Shown: in pieces, positions 51,074 to 60,522 of the stretch
Layout: every line of letters starts with the position of its first letter
Position numbering within the stretch: position 1 is the first letter of the stretch
Source of the DNA: Roseburia zhanii
GTDB taxonomy: Bacteria > Bacillota > Clostridia > Lachnospirales > Lachnospiraceae
Assembly: GCF_014287635.1 (NCBI RefSeq)
Contig: NZ_JACOPH010000005.1
Span: 124,001-188,000 of the forward strand
Length of the DNA: 64,000 bases
Direction: 5' to 3'
Position numbers and translations under genes: made by a program
Notes under the pieces: generated by a model
What the model saw: the letters and a program-made list of their open reading frames with translations, nothing else
Told to the model about the DNA's origin: nothing
Database searches by the model: none

Positions 51074-51836
51074 ACTCTGTTTCCTTTGCCTGTCTGTATT
51101 CTGTTGAAAAATCCGGTGCATACAATCTCGACTTATGATAATGCAGATGTGCGATCGCATCTCCCACTAATACGATGGCAGTCTTTGTGATCCCATGCTC
51201 TGCTGCCGTTTTCTGTAAAGTTTCTATCGTACAGACATATGCCTGCTCCTCTTTCCATGTCGCTTTGTAAACAAGTGCTGCCGGTGTTTCTTTTCTATAT
51301 CCTCCTGCGATCAGTTTTTCACTTAATTCTGCTAACATTCCTGTACTTAAATAGACTGCCATTGATGCCTGATGCATGGCAAAACTTTCGATACTTTCCT
51401 TCGGGGGAACTTTTGTCTTTCCCTCCATTCTTGTAATGATCAATGACTGTGAGATTCCCGGCAGTGTATATTCTAAATTCAAGGACGCCGCCGCACCAAA
51501 ACAGGCACTCACTCCCGGACAGCTCTCATATTCGATGCCCGCTGTATCCAGTGCATCCATCTGTTCTCTAATGGCACCATAAATACTCGGATCACCTGTA
51601 TGTAATCTGACAAGCATTTTTCCTTCTGCCTGTGCCTGCTTCATCACTTCGATCACTTCATCTAATGTCATCTTTGCACTGTTATATATTTCACATTCCG
51701 CTTTTGCATACTCTAATAGTTCTGCGTTCACTAAAGAGCCTGCATAGATGATCACATCGGCATCTTCAAGCAGTCTCATTCCCCTGACTGTGATCAGATC
51801 TACGGCTCCTGTTCCTGCACCAACAAAGTAAACCAT
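51054..51836 (-). CDS. cbiF: Precorrin-4 / cobalt-precorrin-4 C11-methyltransferase
   Basis: A 260-residue tetrapyrrole methylase. VYFVGAGTGAVDLITVRG at the start, DVIIYAGSLV, the SAM loop LHTGDPSIYGAIREQMD, and the CbiF/CobM-typical YESCPGVSACFGAAASL and TRMEGKTKVP segments are all present. It acts after CbiH and before CbiG. It overlaps cbiD by 37 bases. Confidence 0.95.
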   Translation of the reverse strand: MVYFVGAGTGAVDLITVRGMRLLEDADVIIYAGSLVNAELLEYAKAECEIYNSAKMTLDEVIEVMKQAQAEGKMLVRLHTGDPSIYGAIREQMDALDTAGIEYESCPGVSACFGAAASLNLEYTLPGISQSLIITRMEGKTKVPPKESIESFAMHQASMAVYLSTGMLAELSEKLIAGGYRKETPAALVYKATWKEEQAYVCTIETLQKTAAEHGITKTAIVLVGDAIAHLHYHKSRLYAPDFSTEYRQAKETEYGTKNH

Positions 51837-52939
51837 TCAAAAACCTCCTTACTTTTTGCTAATTCTCCAAATTCATTCGAATACATGATACAATCGATCT
51901 TCATCTTTCCATTTGCACGTTTATCCAGATAATAACAAATCCGCTCCATTGCCTGATCCATGACCTGTTTTTGCTTTCCACATTCTTTTAAAATGCGTAC
52001 AGCTTCTTCTGTCGTCACACATTCTAAGATCCTGCATACCTGCTCTGTTTCTACACCATTTTGAATGGCAAAGGCAGCTAATAATTCCATTCTGCAGTCC
52101 CCTTCCCTGGAATGTGTATTCATAATACCACCTGCCACTTTGATCAATTTACCGATATGTCCGGTAAAGAGCATTTTCTGAAATCCCAATTCTACTGCCA
52201 TATCAATCGTGGCGCCCACAAAATTACTGCATTTAACACTTTTATCTAAATCATAGCCATATGTTTTTTTCATAAAGTCCAATCCATAATTACCGGGAGA
52301 AACCGCCACATGATCATATCCTTGTGCCCTTCTCTGTTTTAATTCCACCCGGATCGTATCTAAGATTGCCTGATTGCTCATAGGTTCCACGATCCCGCTC
52401 GTTCCAAGAATCGAAATTCCGCCTATGATGCCAAGTCTGGGATTGAATGTCTGTTCTGCAAGCTGTATGCCATCCGGCACCATGATCTCAACGTTTAGAT
52501 TTCCCTGATAATCCAAAAGTTTACATACCTGCAATACCTCTTTCGTGATCATTTCCCTCGGTACATGGTTGATCGCCGCATTGCCGACCGGCTGGTCTAA
52601 ACCGGGTTTTGTCACGCGCCCTACTCCGATTCCACCATCAATGAATACTTCCGGGCTTGCCTGCTTTGTAAGGATATCTTCTCCCTCAAAAGAAACTTTT
52701 GCATAGATCAACGCTCCTGTTGTGATATCAGGATCATCTCCCCCGTCCTTTTCTACTGCACAGCTTACTTCATGTTCACTTCGCCTGATATCTAAAATCT
52801 TAGCAGTAAACGTTATGCCCTTTGGAGTTTCTATTGTAATCGATGTTTTATTTCTGCCGCTTAAGAGCATATATGCTGCTGCTTTTGCCGCTGCTGCTGC
52901 ACAGCTCCCCGTTGTAAAACCATACCGCATCCGTTTCAT
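51800..52939 (-). CDS. cbiD: Cobalt-precorrin-5B C1-methyltransferase
   Basis: A 379-residue CbiD, which methylates C1 in the anaerobic pathway. Signatures: RYGFTTGSCAAAAAKAA at the start, VEKDGGDDPDITTG, GIGVGRVTKPGLDQPVGNAAINHVPR and LGIIGGISILGTSGIVEPMSN. Length is standard. CbiD together with CbiG identifies the oxygen-independent route. It lies 18 bases after cbiC. Confidence 0.96.
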   Translation of the reverse strand: MKRMRYGFTTGSCAAAAAKAAAYMLLSGRNKTSITIETPKGITFTAKILDIRRSEHEVSCAVEKDGGDDPDITTGALIYAKVSFEGEDILTKQASPEVFIDGGIGVGRVTKPGLDQPVGNAAINHVPREMITKEVLQVCKLLDYQGNLNVEIMVPDGIQLAEQTFNPRLGIIGGISILGTSGIVEPMSNQAILDTIRVELKQRRAQGYDHVAVSPGNYGLDFMKKTYGYDLDKSVKCSNFVGATIDMAVELGFQKMLFTGHIGKLIKVAGGIMNTHSREGDCRMELLAAFAIQNGVETEQVCRILECVTTEEAVRILKECGKQKQVMDQAMERICYYLDKRANGKMKIDCIMYSNEFGELAKSKEVFEWFTLLVQEQEP

Positions 52940-52957
52940 CCTCTTATCTTTTTAAAA

Positions 52958-53611
52958 TTACTGATGATTTCTTGTCAGTTCATAGATCAAAGCATTACAA
53001 ATTGCTGCCGCAATATTGCTTCCACCCTTTCTTCCCCGATTGACAATATATGGGAGCTCTGTTTCCATGATCAGTTCTTTTGCTGCTTCTACATTTACAA
53101 ATCCAACCGGAACACCGATGACAAATGCCGGTTTCCACTGTTTAGTCTGCATCATGTTATAGAGCTGTATCAAAGCTGTCGGTGCATTGCCAATCGCAAA
53201 GATCACAGGTTTTTCTATTTCAGATGCCATCTCCATACTCACGGTGGCTCTGGTACAGCCCCTTTCCTTTGCCAGTTTTGCTACGGTTTCATCTGCCATA
53301 TAACAGTGTACTTCTCCACCAAAACGGGAAAGAGCCTTTTTATTGATACCTGAAAATGCCATATTTGTATCTGTTACGATATCTGCACCATTTACGATCA
53401 GTTCCTTTGCGATTGCCACTGCATCTTTTGAAAATGTAAGCGTTTTTGTATATTCAAAATCCGCACTGGTATGGATCACTCTTTTCGTGATCATCGCCTC
53501 ATCTTCCGGCAGTATCACACCCATATGATCTAATTCTTCTGAAATGATCTCAAAACTTCTCTTTTCAATTTCTTCCGGAAGCAATTGTTCTATTCTATTC
53601 ATTACATTCAC
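52958..53611 (-). CDS. cbiC: Precorrin-8X / cobalt-precorrin-8 methylmutase
   Basis: A 217-residue CbiC, moving the methyl group from C11 to C12 to give cobyrinate. Seen: VIHTSADFEYTKTL with the catalytic His, DTNMAFSGINK, FAIGNAPTALIQL, and GVPVGFVNVEAAKE followed by YIVNRGRKGGSNIAAA. It overlaps the end of cobD by 17 bases. Confidence 0.95.
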   Translation of the reverse strand: MNVMNRIEQLLPEEIEKRSFEIISEELDHMGVILPEDEAMITKRVIHTSADFEYTKTLTFSKDAVAIAKELIVNGADIVTDTNMAFSGINKKALSRFGGEVHCYMADETVAKLAKERGCTRATVSMEMASEIEKPVIFAIGNAPTALIQLYNMMQTKQWKPAFVIGVPVGFVNVEAAKELIMETELPYIVNRGRKGGSNIAAAICNALIYELTRNHQ

Positions 53612-54626
53612 CTATCGCTTTCAATAATCTCTGATTGTCTTTATGGCTCTTTATGGCAATCCGGTAATATCCTTCTGTCAGACCTTTAAAATTTCTGCAG
53701 TCCCGGATCAAAATGCCTTGTGTTAATAAATATGCATACAATGGTTTCTTCGTATAGATCAGGATAAAATCTGCCTCCCCTGCAAATACCATGATCCCCA
53801 TTGCACGCAACTCTTTTATAAGATATTCTCTTTCATCCTTAAGATACTTTATGGTTTCCTCTATATACCCATGCTCTTTCACACATGCGATCCCTGCTTT
53901 TTGTGCAAATGTGGAAAGATTCCATTCCGGCAGATGTCTTTTGATCTTTTCTAAAAGGAGGGGATCGCTGCCGATCAGATAGCCAAGTCTTACTCCCGGA
54001 ATTGCATAGATCTTTGTAAATGCCCGGACGATCAGAAGATGTTCATATTCCTTACTTTCAGAGATTATAGAACATTCCCCTTCGCAAAATTCAATAAAAC
54101 ATTCATCTAAGACCACCGTGATGTTTTTCTCTCTGCAATGTTCTAACAAACACCTTAAATACGTCTGATCTAACTTCTTTCCAGTAGGATTGTTCGGATT
54201 TCCAAGGATCAGAAGATCGATCTTTTCATTTAAAGCTTCTAAGAGGCCTTCCTGTGGTAAAAAATCATTTTCTTGTTTTAGGAAAAAATAGATCACTTCA
54301 CTTCCGACTGCTTTTGCGGCATATTCATAACCATAAAAGGACGGAGCTAAGATCATGGTTTTCTTTGGTCTTAATGCGTGGACGGCTGCCATAAATAATT
54401 CAGAAGCCCCATTGCCAAACAGCAGCTGCTCCTGTGGGATCAACAGTGTACTGCTTACGGCTTCTTTTAACGCCTGTGCTTCTATATCAGGATATTTATC
54501 ACAGCTTTCGACTGCCTTATATAATGCGGCTTTCACGCTTTTAGGAATACCCGACGGATTGATATTTACAGAAAAATCAAGATCTATCCGGTTTCTGTAA
54601 ATATCACCACCATGTACGTTCTTCAC
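53595..54626 (-). CDS. cobD: L-threonine-O-3-phosphate decarboxylase
   Basis: A 343-residue PLP enzyme of the CobD type, making aminopropanol phosphate for the nucleotide loop of B12. It starts with HGGDIY and FSVNINPSGIP, typical of CobD and distinct from HisC, and has NPNNPTGK, LDECFIEF and the Schiff-base Lys in RAFTKIYAIPGVRLGY. Its place between cbiB, which uses the product, and cbiC supports the call over histidinol-phosphate aminotransferase. Confidence 0.92.
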   Translation of the reverse strand: MKNVHGGDIYRNRIDLDFSVNINPSGIPKSVKAALYKAVESCDKYPDIEAQALKEAVSSTLLIPQEQLLFGNGASELFMAAVHALRPKKTMILAPSFYGYEYAAKAVGSEVIYFFLKQENDFLPQEGLLEALNEKIDLLILGNPNNPTGKKLDQTYLRCLLEHCREKNITVVLDECFIEFCEGECSIISESKEYEHLLIVRAFTKIYAIPGVRLGYLIGSDPLLLEKIKRHLPEWNLSTFAQKAGIACVKEHGYIEETIKYLKDEREYLIKELRAMGIMVFAGEADFILIYTKKPLYAYLLTQGILIRDCRNFKGLTEGYYRIAIKSHKDNQRLLKAIGECNE

Positions 54627-54632
54627 TGACGA

Positions 54633-55619
54633 TCACTTCCCTTCTAAAAATACCATGACTGCTATCATAATTCCCAGACAGATGATCTCACAGAGCCATG
54701 CGGAAAGATACATCAGTTTGTTGATCCGCCTGATATCTTCATACTCCACTTTTCGAATGGCATCTCCGATATATGGTTTTTTTACAACTTTTCCAAAATA
54801 ACTGGCATCTCCTGCTAATTGCAGTCCCAATGCACCTGCACATACCGATTCTGTCTGTGCAGAATTAGGACTTGCATGATTCCCATGATCTCTTTGATAT
54901 ATTTGATAAGCTGCTTTTCCGTCAAACTGCTTTCCACCGAGAAATGCTGCAGTTATCATCAGATAAGCACTGATCCTTGCCGGCAGATAGTTAACGATAT
55001 CATCTAACTTCGCTGCCGCCCTGCCAAAATACAGATATGTTTCGTTTTTATATCCTACCATGGAATCCATAGTATTGACTGCTTTATAAAAAAATCCCAG
55101 AACAGGGCCGCCGACCGCTGTATAGAGCATCGGTGCAATGACACCATCGGACGTATTCTCTGCTACTGTTTCGATCGCTGCTTTTGCTACTCCTTCTTCA
55201 TCTAAGACTTGCGTATCTCTCCCTACGATCATCGATACTGTCTGCCTTGCTTTCTCTATCCCTTCGGTTTTTAATGCCTGATATACCTTCATGCTTTCTA
55301 CTTTCAGACATTTTACAGCTAAGATCTGATAGGTCATAATGCTTTCTACGAAAACCCCGGCATACGGATGAATACTATATGCCACCAGCAGGATCGCCAT
55401 TGTCACACCAACAGTGAATATAAGTACTATAACCACCAGATAGATCCCATGCCTTAATTCTGTCTTTTTATTTTTTTGTTTTTCTGTTAAATGCAGCTTT
55501 TTTTCCAGACTTAAGATCAGATGTCCGATCAGGCGGATCGGGTGAAAAAGCCAGTAGGGATCGCCTAACAGCAGATCTAACAGATATCCCAGAAAAAAAG
55601 CAGTTATATGATATTTCAT
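54633..55619 (-). CDS. cbiB: Adenosylcobinamide-phosphate synthase
   Basis: A 328-residue integral membrane protein of the CbiB family, which joins aminopropanol phosphate to adenosylcobyric acid. Signatures: GYLLDLLLGDPYWLFHPIRLIGHLI at the start, ETVAENTSDGVIAPMLY, FYKAVNTMDSMVGYKNETY, FGRAAAKLDDIVNYLPARI and HASPNSAQTESVCAGALGLQLAGDASYFG. About five membrane helices. Six bases separate it from cobD. Confidence 0.95.
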   Translation of the reverse strand: MKYHITAFFLGYLLDLLLGDPYWLFHPIRLIGHLILSLEKKLHLTEKQKNKKTELRHGIYLVVIVLIFTVGVTMAILLVAYSIHPYAGVFVESIMTYQILAVKCLKVESMKVYQALKTEGIEKARQTVSMIVGRDTQVLDEEGVAKAAIETVAENTSDGVIAPMLYTAVGGPVLGFFYKAVNTMDSMVGYKNETYLYFGRAAAKLDDIVNYLPARISAYLMITAAFLGGKQFDGKAAYQIYQRDHGNHASPNSAQTESVCAGALGLQLAGDASYFGKVVKKPYIGDAIRKVEYEDIRRINKLMYLSAWLCEIICLGIMIAVMVFLEGK

Positions 55620-55632
55620 GGATATTCTCCTT

Positions 55633-56259
55633 CTATAATTCTCTTAAATCCTCAAAGTGGATATGCTTCCCATCACAGCACAGTTTACAGCAATATCCTT
55701 TTCCATTTGCAGTCTGGTGATCAAAATACTCTCCTCCATAAAAACTGCTCAGTAAAGCCATGATCGTTCCACCATGCACGATCATTCCTATGACTACATA
55801 TTTCATATCTGCTGATCTTACAGTCTTTGAAAGTTCTTTACACATTGCATATAATCCCTGCTTCGAGCGTTTTATAAAGGTTGCCCTGCTTTCTCCATTT
55901 GGAAACGGCAGCGTTCCATTACTGTCGATCCACTTCTGGTATCTCCTGTCTTCCTGTAAATCCTGATAATTTTTTCCTTCAAAATCTCCAAAATCCATTT
56001 CCCGCCAATCCGGTACAATAACTGGTTGAATATCAGGATACAAGATCTCTGCTGTCTGTATGCATCGCTTCATCGGACTTGCAAATAACTTGTCAATCAT
56101 CGGATATGTTCCGTTATTTTTTTCTTTTTGCAGTATTGTAATACCCTGTACACTTAAGGACTCATCTGTATTTCCTAAATACCGGTGTTCTTCATTTGCC
56201 TTCGTTGCTCCATGACGGATCATGATCAGTTCTATTTGATTCTCTGACCAATCCCACAT
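55633..56259 (-). CDS. cobC: Histidine phosphatase family protein, likely alpha-ribazole phosphatase
   Basis: A 208-residue phosphoglycerate mutase-fold phosphatase. The catalytic motif is MIRHGATKANEEHRYLG, with the second Arg in SPMKRCIQTAEIL, the acid WREMDFGDFEGKNY and the second His in VIGMIVHGGTIMALL. In this operon it most likely removes phosphate from alpha-ribazole phosphate or adenosylcobalamin 5'-phosphate. It overlaps the CobU-like gene by 28 bases. Confidence 0.87.
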   Translation of the reverse strand: MWDWSENQIELIMIRHGATKANEEHRYLGNTDESLSVQGITILQKEKNNGTYPMIDKLFASPMKRCIQTAEILYPDIQPVIVPDWREMDFGDFEGKNYQDLQEDRRYQKWIDSNGTLPFPNGESRATFIKRSKQGLYAMCKELSKTVRSADMKYVVIGMIVHGGTIMALLSSFYGGEYFDHQTANGKGYCCKLCCDGKHIHFEDLREL

Positions 56260-56633
56260 ATGACACGCACCACCTTATCTGCTCTTTTTGCTGCCATTAC
56301 AAGTATCCTTCCCGTTCTCTCCCTGTACTCTCTCTCAAAGGCATCCATCGGCACGATCCCGTTTCCGATCTCATCACTGATAATGACCAGATCCTCAAAC
56401 CTCTGATCCAAAAAATCCATGATCTCACTTTCCGGATCTTCTCCCTGCCGTATCCGCTCTTTTACCCAGCAGTGAAAATGATCAAGAATGACCACCTTAT
56501 TTTCTGTGGCAATCTTTTCTAATGTACCCAAAGCAAGACTTGCCCCATCATAGACCTGATAAGCGTTCTTGTCATAATTATTTAAAACATAATTTAATTT
56601 TCCTTGTGAATATCCACCGATCACTAATTCCAT
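56232..56633 (-). CDS. Short CobU-like protein with degenerate P-loop
   Basis: A 133-residue relative of CobU. The start LVIGGYSQGKLNYVL stands where CobU has GGxxSGKS, with the lysine kept but the loop altered, and the segment VIISDEIGNGIVPMDAFEREYRERTGR matches the CobU end with the VSNEVGxGIVP motif. The guanylate-accepting His region of CobU is missing, as is about 50 residues. A full cobU lies 0.8 kb upstream, so this may be a regulatory or partner subunit. Found as a separate gene between cobS and cobC. Confidence 0.7.
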   Translation of the reverse strand: MELVIGGYSQGKLNYVLNNYDKNAYQVYDGASLALGTLEKIATENKVVILDHFHCWVKERIRQGEDPESEIMDFLDQRFEDLVIISDEIGNGIVPMDAFEREYRERTGRILVMAAKRADKVVRVICGIGQRIK

Positions 56634-56643
56634 ATTTCTTCCT

Positions 56644-57408
56644 CTATCTTACTATTTCTAAAACTGCTGCCATTACCATCATACACCCTTCAGCGACCAG
56701 CACAAAATATCCGGCTGTATCTCCGGTAATTCCGCCTAGTTCCTTTTTCGTCCTGCCATAATAATAGAGAAACGCACCGCCTGCCGCTGCCGCTGTTAAG
56801 ATTCCTGCTATCAATGACTGCCACAGCATAAATAAAAGACATCCTGTTCCCTGTAAATATAAAGCAGCTTTTACGATATTTTTCTGTGCTTTACTGGCAA
56901 ACAGATATAACAGTCCATTTTCTTTTGCAGATGGAAAAGAAACCACCGCAATCCCGCTTAAAACTCTTGCAAGCATAAATCCGGCACACACGATCTTTAG
57001 GATCTCCCTGCTTTTGATCTCTGAAAAAGCCCCTGCATAGACTAGCCCATAAATCCCTAAAGTGATCACTGCAAATGCACCGATATGGGAATCTTTAAGG
57101 ATATTTAATTTTTGTTCCTTTTCCTGATAGGAATGAAATGCATCCATGGTGTCCATAAATCCATCGACATGAAATCCACCTGTGATCATAAGTGGTATCG
57201 CCATTCCGATCAGTGTATAACAGACCATTCCAACTGCAAACTTCTCACAGACGATCTGCCAGAGGTATACACAGCCTCCGATCACCGCTCCTACCCATGG
57301 GAAAAAACAAAGCATATATTTCATTTCTTCATCTTTCCATGCAAACTGTGGCATGGGAATTTTAGAATACATGGAAAATGCAATGATCATAGATTTTATT
57401 ATCCGCAT
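56644..57408 (-). CDS. cobS: Adenosylcobinamide-GDP ribazoletransferase (cobalamin synthase)
   Basis: A 254-residue membrane protein of the CobS family, joining adenosylcobinamide-GDP to alpha-ribazole. Seen: FSMYSKIPMPQFAWK near the start, FFPWVGAVIGGCVYL, the acidic metal motif GGFHVDGFMDTMDAFHS, and LKDSHIGAFAVITLGIY. About six helices. The ATG lies one base after the cobU stop. Confidence 0.95.
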   Translation of the reverse strand: MRIIKSMIIAFSMYSKIPMPQFAWKDEEMKYMLCFFPWVGAVIGGCVYLWQIVCEKFAVGMVCYTLIGMAIPLMITGGFHVDGFMDTMDAFHSYQEKEQKLNILKDSHIGAFAVITLGIYGLVYAGAFSEIKSREILKIVCAGFMLARVLSGIAVVSFPSAKENGLLYLFASKAQKNIVKAALYLQGTGCLLFMLWQSLIAGILTAAAAGGAFLYYYGRTKKELGGITGDTAGYFVLVAEGCMMVMAAVLEIVR

Positions 57409-57409
57409 A

Positions 57410-57958
57410 TTACATCCCTTCCTTTAAAATGACCGGAATCCCCACAACAACTTCAATGACCTGATCGGCAATCTCAGATAACCGCTCATTGATGCATCCT
57501 AATATTTTGATATATTCCATTGTTGCATCGTCATAGACAGTTCCGTCTTCAAATACATTATTGGTAACGATCACAAGATGCCTGACTTCATTTTTCAACT
57601 GTCTGATACCATCTGTGATCTTGTCCATGATCATATGACGATCTTGTATCGTTTCATCAGAAAACATTTCATTTGCGAGAAGATTTGACATACATTCTAA
57701 CAAAACGGTTCTCTTAGACGGATCTTTGATATCCATTTTTTCAATGGCATTCTCCACATTGCAAGGCTGTTCGATGGTCTTAAAATTCTTGCCGCTCCGC
57801 ATATTCTTATGACGCTCTATTCTCTGTTTCCCTTCCTCATCAAATACCTGCATGGTTGCAATATAATATTTTTTGCAGTTCTTTGAAATCTTTGTAATAC
57901 AATCTTCTGCATATGAAGATTTTCCACTTCCGCTGCCACCTGTGATCATGATCATCAT
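57410..57958 (-). CDS. cobU: Adenosylcobinamide kinase / adenosylcobinamide-phosphate guanylyltransferase
   Basis: A 182-residue CobU/CobP enzyme. The P-loop is intact (MITGGSGSGKSSYAED), and the pattern IATMQVFDEEGKQRIERHKNMR contains the His that accepts GMP. LECMSNLLANEM and HLVIVTNNVFEDG follow. The end is more divergent than in enteric CobU. It lies one base before cobS and four after cobT. Confidence 0.9.
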   Translation of the reverse strand: MMIMITGGSGSGKSSYAEDCITKISKNCKKYYIATMQVFDEEGKQRIERHKNMRSGKNFKTIEQPCNVENAIEKMDIKDPSKRTVLLECMSNLLANEMFSDETIQDRHMIMDKITDGIRQLKNEVRHLVIVTNNVFEDGTVYDDATMEYIKILGCINERLSEIADQVIEVVVGIPVILKEGM

Positions 57959-57962
57959 AACA

Positions 57963-59054
57963 TTAAAACCTCTGATACTGTTCTATCTGGATATCCGAAA
58001 ATACAACTCTGCTGTTGTAGACATTCATTGCCATATCAAGCAGCCCAAACATCATAACTGCTCCTGTCCCTTCTCCTAATGCCAGATTGCCATCAATGAC
58101 AGGTTCCATTTTTAATTCTTTTAAAAGCAGGCTGACCGCAGGTTCTTTTCCCTTGTGTGACGGGAGCAGGTATGCCCTTGTTCCCGGAAGTATCTTCTCT
58201 GCCACAAGTGCTGCTGCCATACTGATCACTCCATCAAGCACAATGGGCACATGATAAATGGCTCCACCCATACAGACACCGGCTAATCCGGCAATATCGA
58301 ATCCTCCTACCGTCTTTAATACCGTAAGTGCATCTGCACGATAAAGATCATAGTTGCGGATCGCCTCTGTAATGACATGCTGTTTTCGCAAAAGTCCTCC
58401 ATCACTCAGACCGGCTCCCCTTCCGGTGACTTCATCTGCTTTGCACTGTAATAATGCGGCTGTTACTGCACTGCTTGTTGTAGTATTTCCAATTCCCATT
58501 TCACCTGTTGCAAGAATCTTTATCCCTTTCTCTTTACAGCAATATACAAGATCTATACCGGCTGTGATCGCACGGATTGTTTCTTCTTCTGTCATTGCAG
58601 GCTCTTTTTTAAAATTTTTAGTACCGCATCTTATCTTTCGATCGAGCACTCCTTTGATCTTCTCTTTGCTGGCGATCCCAATATCCACAGGAATCGTTTC
58701 TACTCCGGCTGTTTCTGCCATTCTGCCAACCGAAGACTGCTTTTTTCCCATAGATTTTGCAACTGCAAGTGTCACCTCCTGCCCTGACTGGCTGATGCCT
58801 TCTTCTACAATACCATTGTCGGCACACATGATGATCACAGCTTTCTTTGAAATATCGATCTGATCTGTATGCATGATCGCTCCAATCTGGGCGGTTAATG
58901 TTTCAAATTTTCCCATGCCGTCGATCGGCTTTGCGATCTGATCCCAATTACGATACACCATTTCTTCTGATTTTTCATCAGGACTGTTGATGGAAATTCT
59001 TTCTAATTCTTCTCTTGTATAGTTATTCCAAGTGAGCTTCTCTAAGCATTCCAT
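57963..59054 (-). CDS. cobT: Nicotinate-nucleotide:dimethylbenzimidazole phosphoribosyltransferase
   Basis: A 363-residue CobT, making alpha-ribazole phosphate, the activated lower ligand. Conserved: [79 protein letters not shown] and [18 protein letters not shown] with the catalytic Glu. Clostridia often use other bases than dimethylbenzimidazole as lower ligand, and CobT can accept several. It overlaps cobQ by 32 bases. Confidence 0.95.
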   Translation of the reverse strand: MECLEKLTWNNYTREELERISINSPDEKSEEMVYRNWDQIAKPIDGMGKFETLTAQIGAIMHTDQIDISKKAVIIMCADNGIVEEGISQSGQEVTLAVAKSMGKKQSSVGRMAETAGVETIPVDIGIASKEKIKGVLDRKIRCGTKNFKKEPAMTEEETIRAITAGIDLVYCCKEKGIKILATGEMGIGNTTTSSAVTAALLQCKADEVTGRGAGLSDGGLLRKQHVITEAIRNYDLYRADALTVLKTVGGFDIAGLAGVCMGGAIYHVPIVLDGVISMAAALVAEKILPGTRAYLLPSHKGKEPAVSLLLKELKMEPVIDGNLALGEGTGAVMMFGLLDMAMNVYNSRVVFSDIQIEQYQRF

Positions 59055-60510
59055 AGATCTCCTCCATATCCAGATACCGTCGCAGTGTATCGGCTAACTT
59101 GTCATACTGCTTTTCTTTGAACACCTGATAATCCTCAAATACGCCGTCTTTTATCCTGATCCCCTTTTTTTCTGCAAGGATCTTTACTATTCTATATGCA
59201 ATATTTCCATGGTCAAATAGTCCATGTACATAGGAACCATAGACATTTTTTCCATTTTCGGATATGACATTTTCACACACGTTCTGAACTGAATTATTTA
59301 GCATATAAGAAGTCTGTCCCATATGGATCTCATATCCTTGATATTCACATTCAAAAAGTTCATGGAAACATCCTTTTAACATTCCTATCTTGCCCTTTGT
59401 CTGGCATCGTTTTTTCTCACTCTGTAATACTGTTACCACAGGCAGCAGTTCCATGCCACGGATCTTTCCCCCTTCTTCCACCTGATAGGGATCTGATATT
59501 TCATATCCTGACATCTGATAGCCGCCACAGATACCAAAAACCGGTATATCCTCTGCCATACGTTTGATGACTGCTTCTAAGCCATTCTGACGCATCCACT
59601 TTAAATCTCCCATGGTATTTTTACTCCCCGGAAGAAAGATCATATCCGGATGATGCAGTTCACTGATTGAAGTTACATATCGTACAGTGACTTCCGGCAT
59701 CTGTTCAAACACATTAAAATCCGTAAAGTTTGATATCCTCGGATAGTGAATGACTGCTATATCGATCAGCCCTTCCTCTTTCTGATCAAATCTTTCGGTC
59801 AGACTGTCTTCATCTTCTAAAGCTAATTCCATATAAGGGACGACTCCGACTACCGGAACATTTCCCTTCTCATAAAGCATCTTGACGCCCGGATCTAAAA
59901 TGGATTTATCTCCACGGAATTTATTGATGATAAGTCCTTTTACACGTTCTCTTTCGCTATCTTCTAACAGCATCAGCGTACCTAAAAGCTGTGCAAAGAC
60001 ACCGCCTCTGTCAATATCTCCGACTAAAAGAACCGGTGCATCTACCATTTCTGCCAATCCCATATTGACAATATCATTTTCTTTTAAATTGATCTCTGCC
60101 GGACTGCCCGCACCTTCGATCACAATGATATCCGCATATTCCTCTAATTTACGAAATGCTCTCTTAATATCCGGGATCAGTTGTTTTTTATAAGCAAAAT
60201 ATTCTCTAGCGCTCATATTGCCAAGGACTTCTCCATTGACGATCACTTGCGATCCTGTATGATTCGTAGGCTTTAGCAGAATGGGATTCATGCAGACCAT
60301 AGGTGCAATCCCTGCTGCCTCTGCCTGCATAACCTGCGCCCTTCCCATTTCTAACCCTTCAGTTGTGATAAAAGAATTTAATGCCATATTCTGCGATTTA
60401 AAAGGTGCTGTGCGGCAGCCGTCCTGTTTAAAGATCCTGCATAAGCCGGCTGCTATTAGACTTTTGCCTGCATTTGACATTGTTCCCTGTACCATGATCA
60501 CTTTTGCCAT
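59023..60510 (-). CDS. cobQ: Cobyric acid synthase
   Basis: A 495-residue CobQ/CbiP amidotransferase that amidates four side chains of adenosylcobyrinate diamide. [21 protein letters not shown] is the ATP motif, [13 protein letters not shown] follows, and [12 protein letters not shown] is typical. The glutaminase domain has [12 protein letters not shown] and the nucleophile Cys in [13 protein letters not shown], with His in SYVHGLFDH. Full length, 13 bases after btuD. Confidence 0.96.
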   Translation of the reverse strand: MAKVIMVQGTMSNAGKSLIAAGLCRIFKQDGCRTAPFKSQNMALNSFITTEGLEMGRAQVMQAEAAGIAPMVCMNPILLKPTNHTGSQVIVNGEVLGNMSAREYFAYKKQLIPDIKRAFRKLEEYADIIVIEGAGSPAEINLKENDIVNMGLAEMVDAPVLLVGDIDRGGVFAQLLGTLMLLEDSERERVKGLIINKFRGDKSILDPGVKMLYEKGNVPVVGVVPYMELALEDEDSLTERFDQKEEGLIDIAVIHYPRISNFTDFNVFEQMPEVTVRYVTSISELHHPDMIFLPGSKNTMGDLKWMRQNGLEAVIKRMAEDIPVFGICGGYQMSGYEISDPYQVEEGGKIRGMELLPVVTVLQSEKKRCQTKGKIGMLKGCFHELFECEYQGYEIHMGQTSYMLNNSVQNVCENVISENGKNVYGSYVHGLFDHGNIAYRIVKILAEKKGIRIKDGVFEDYQVFKEKQYDKLADTLRRYLDMEEIYGMLREAHLE

Positions 60511-60522
60511 TTGTTAAGCCTC

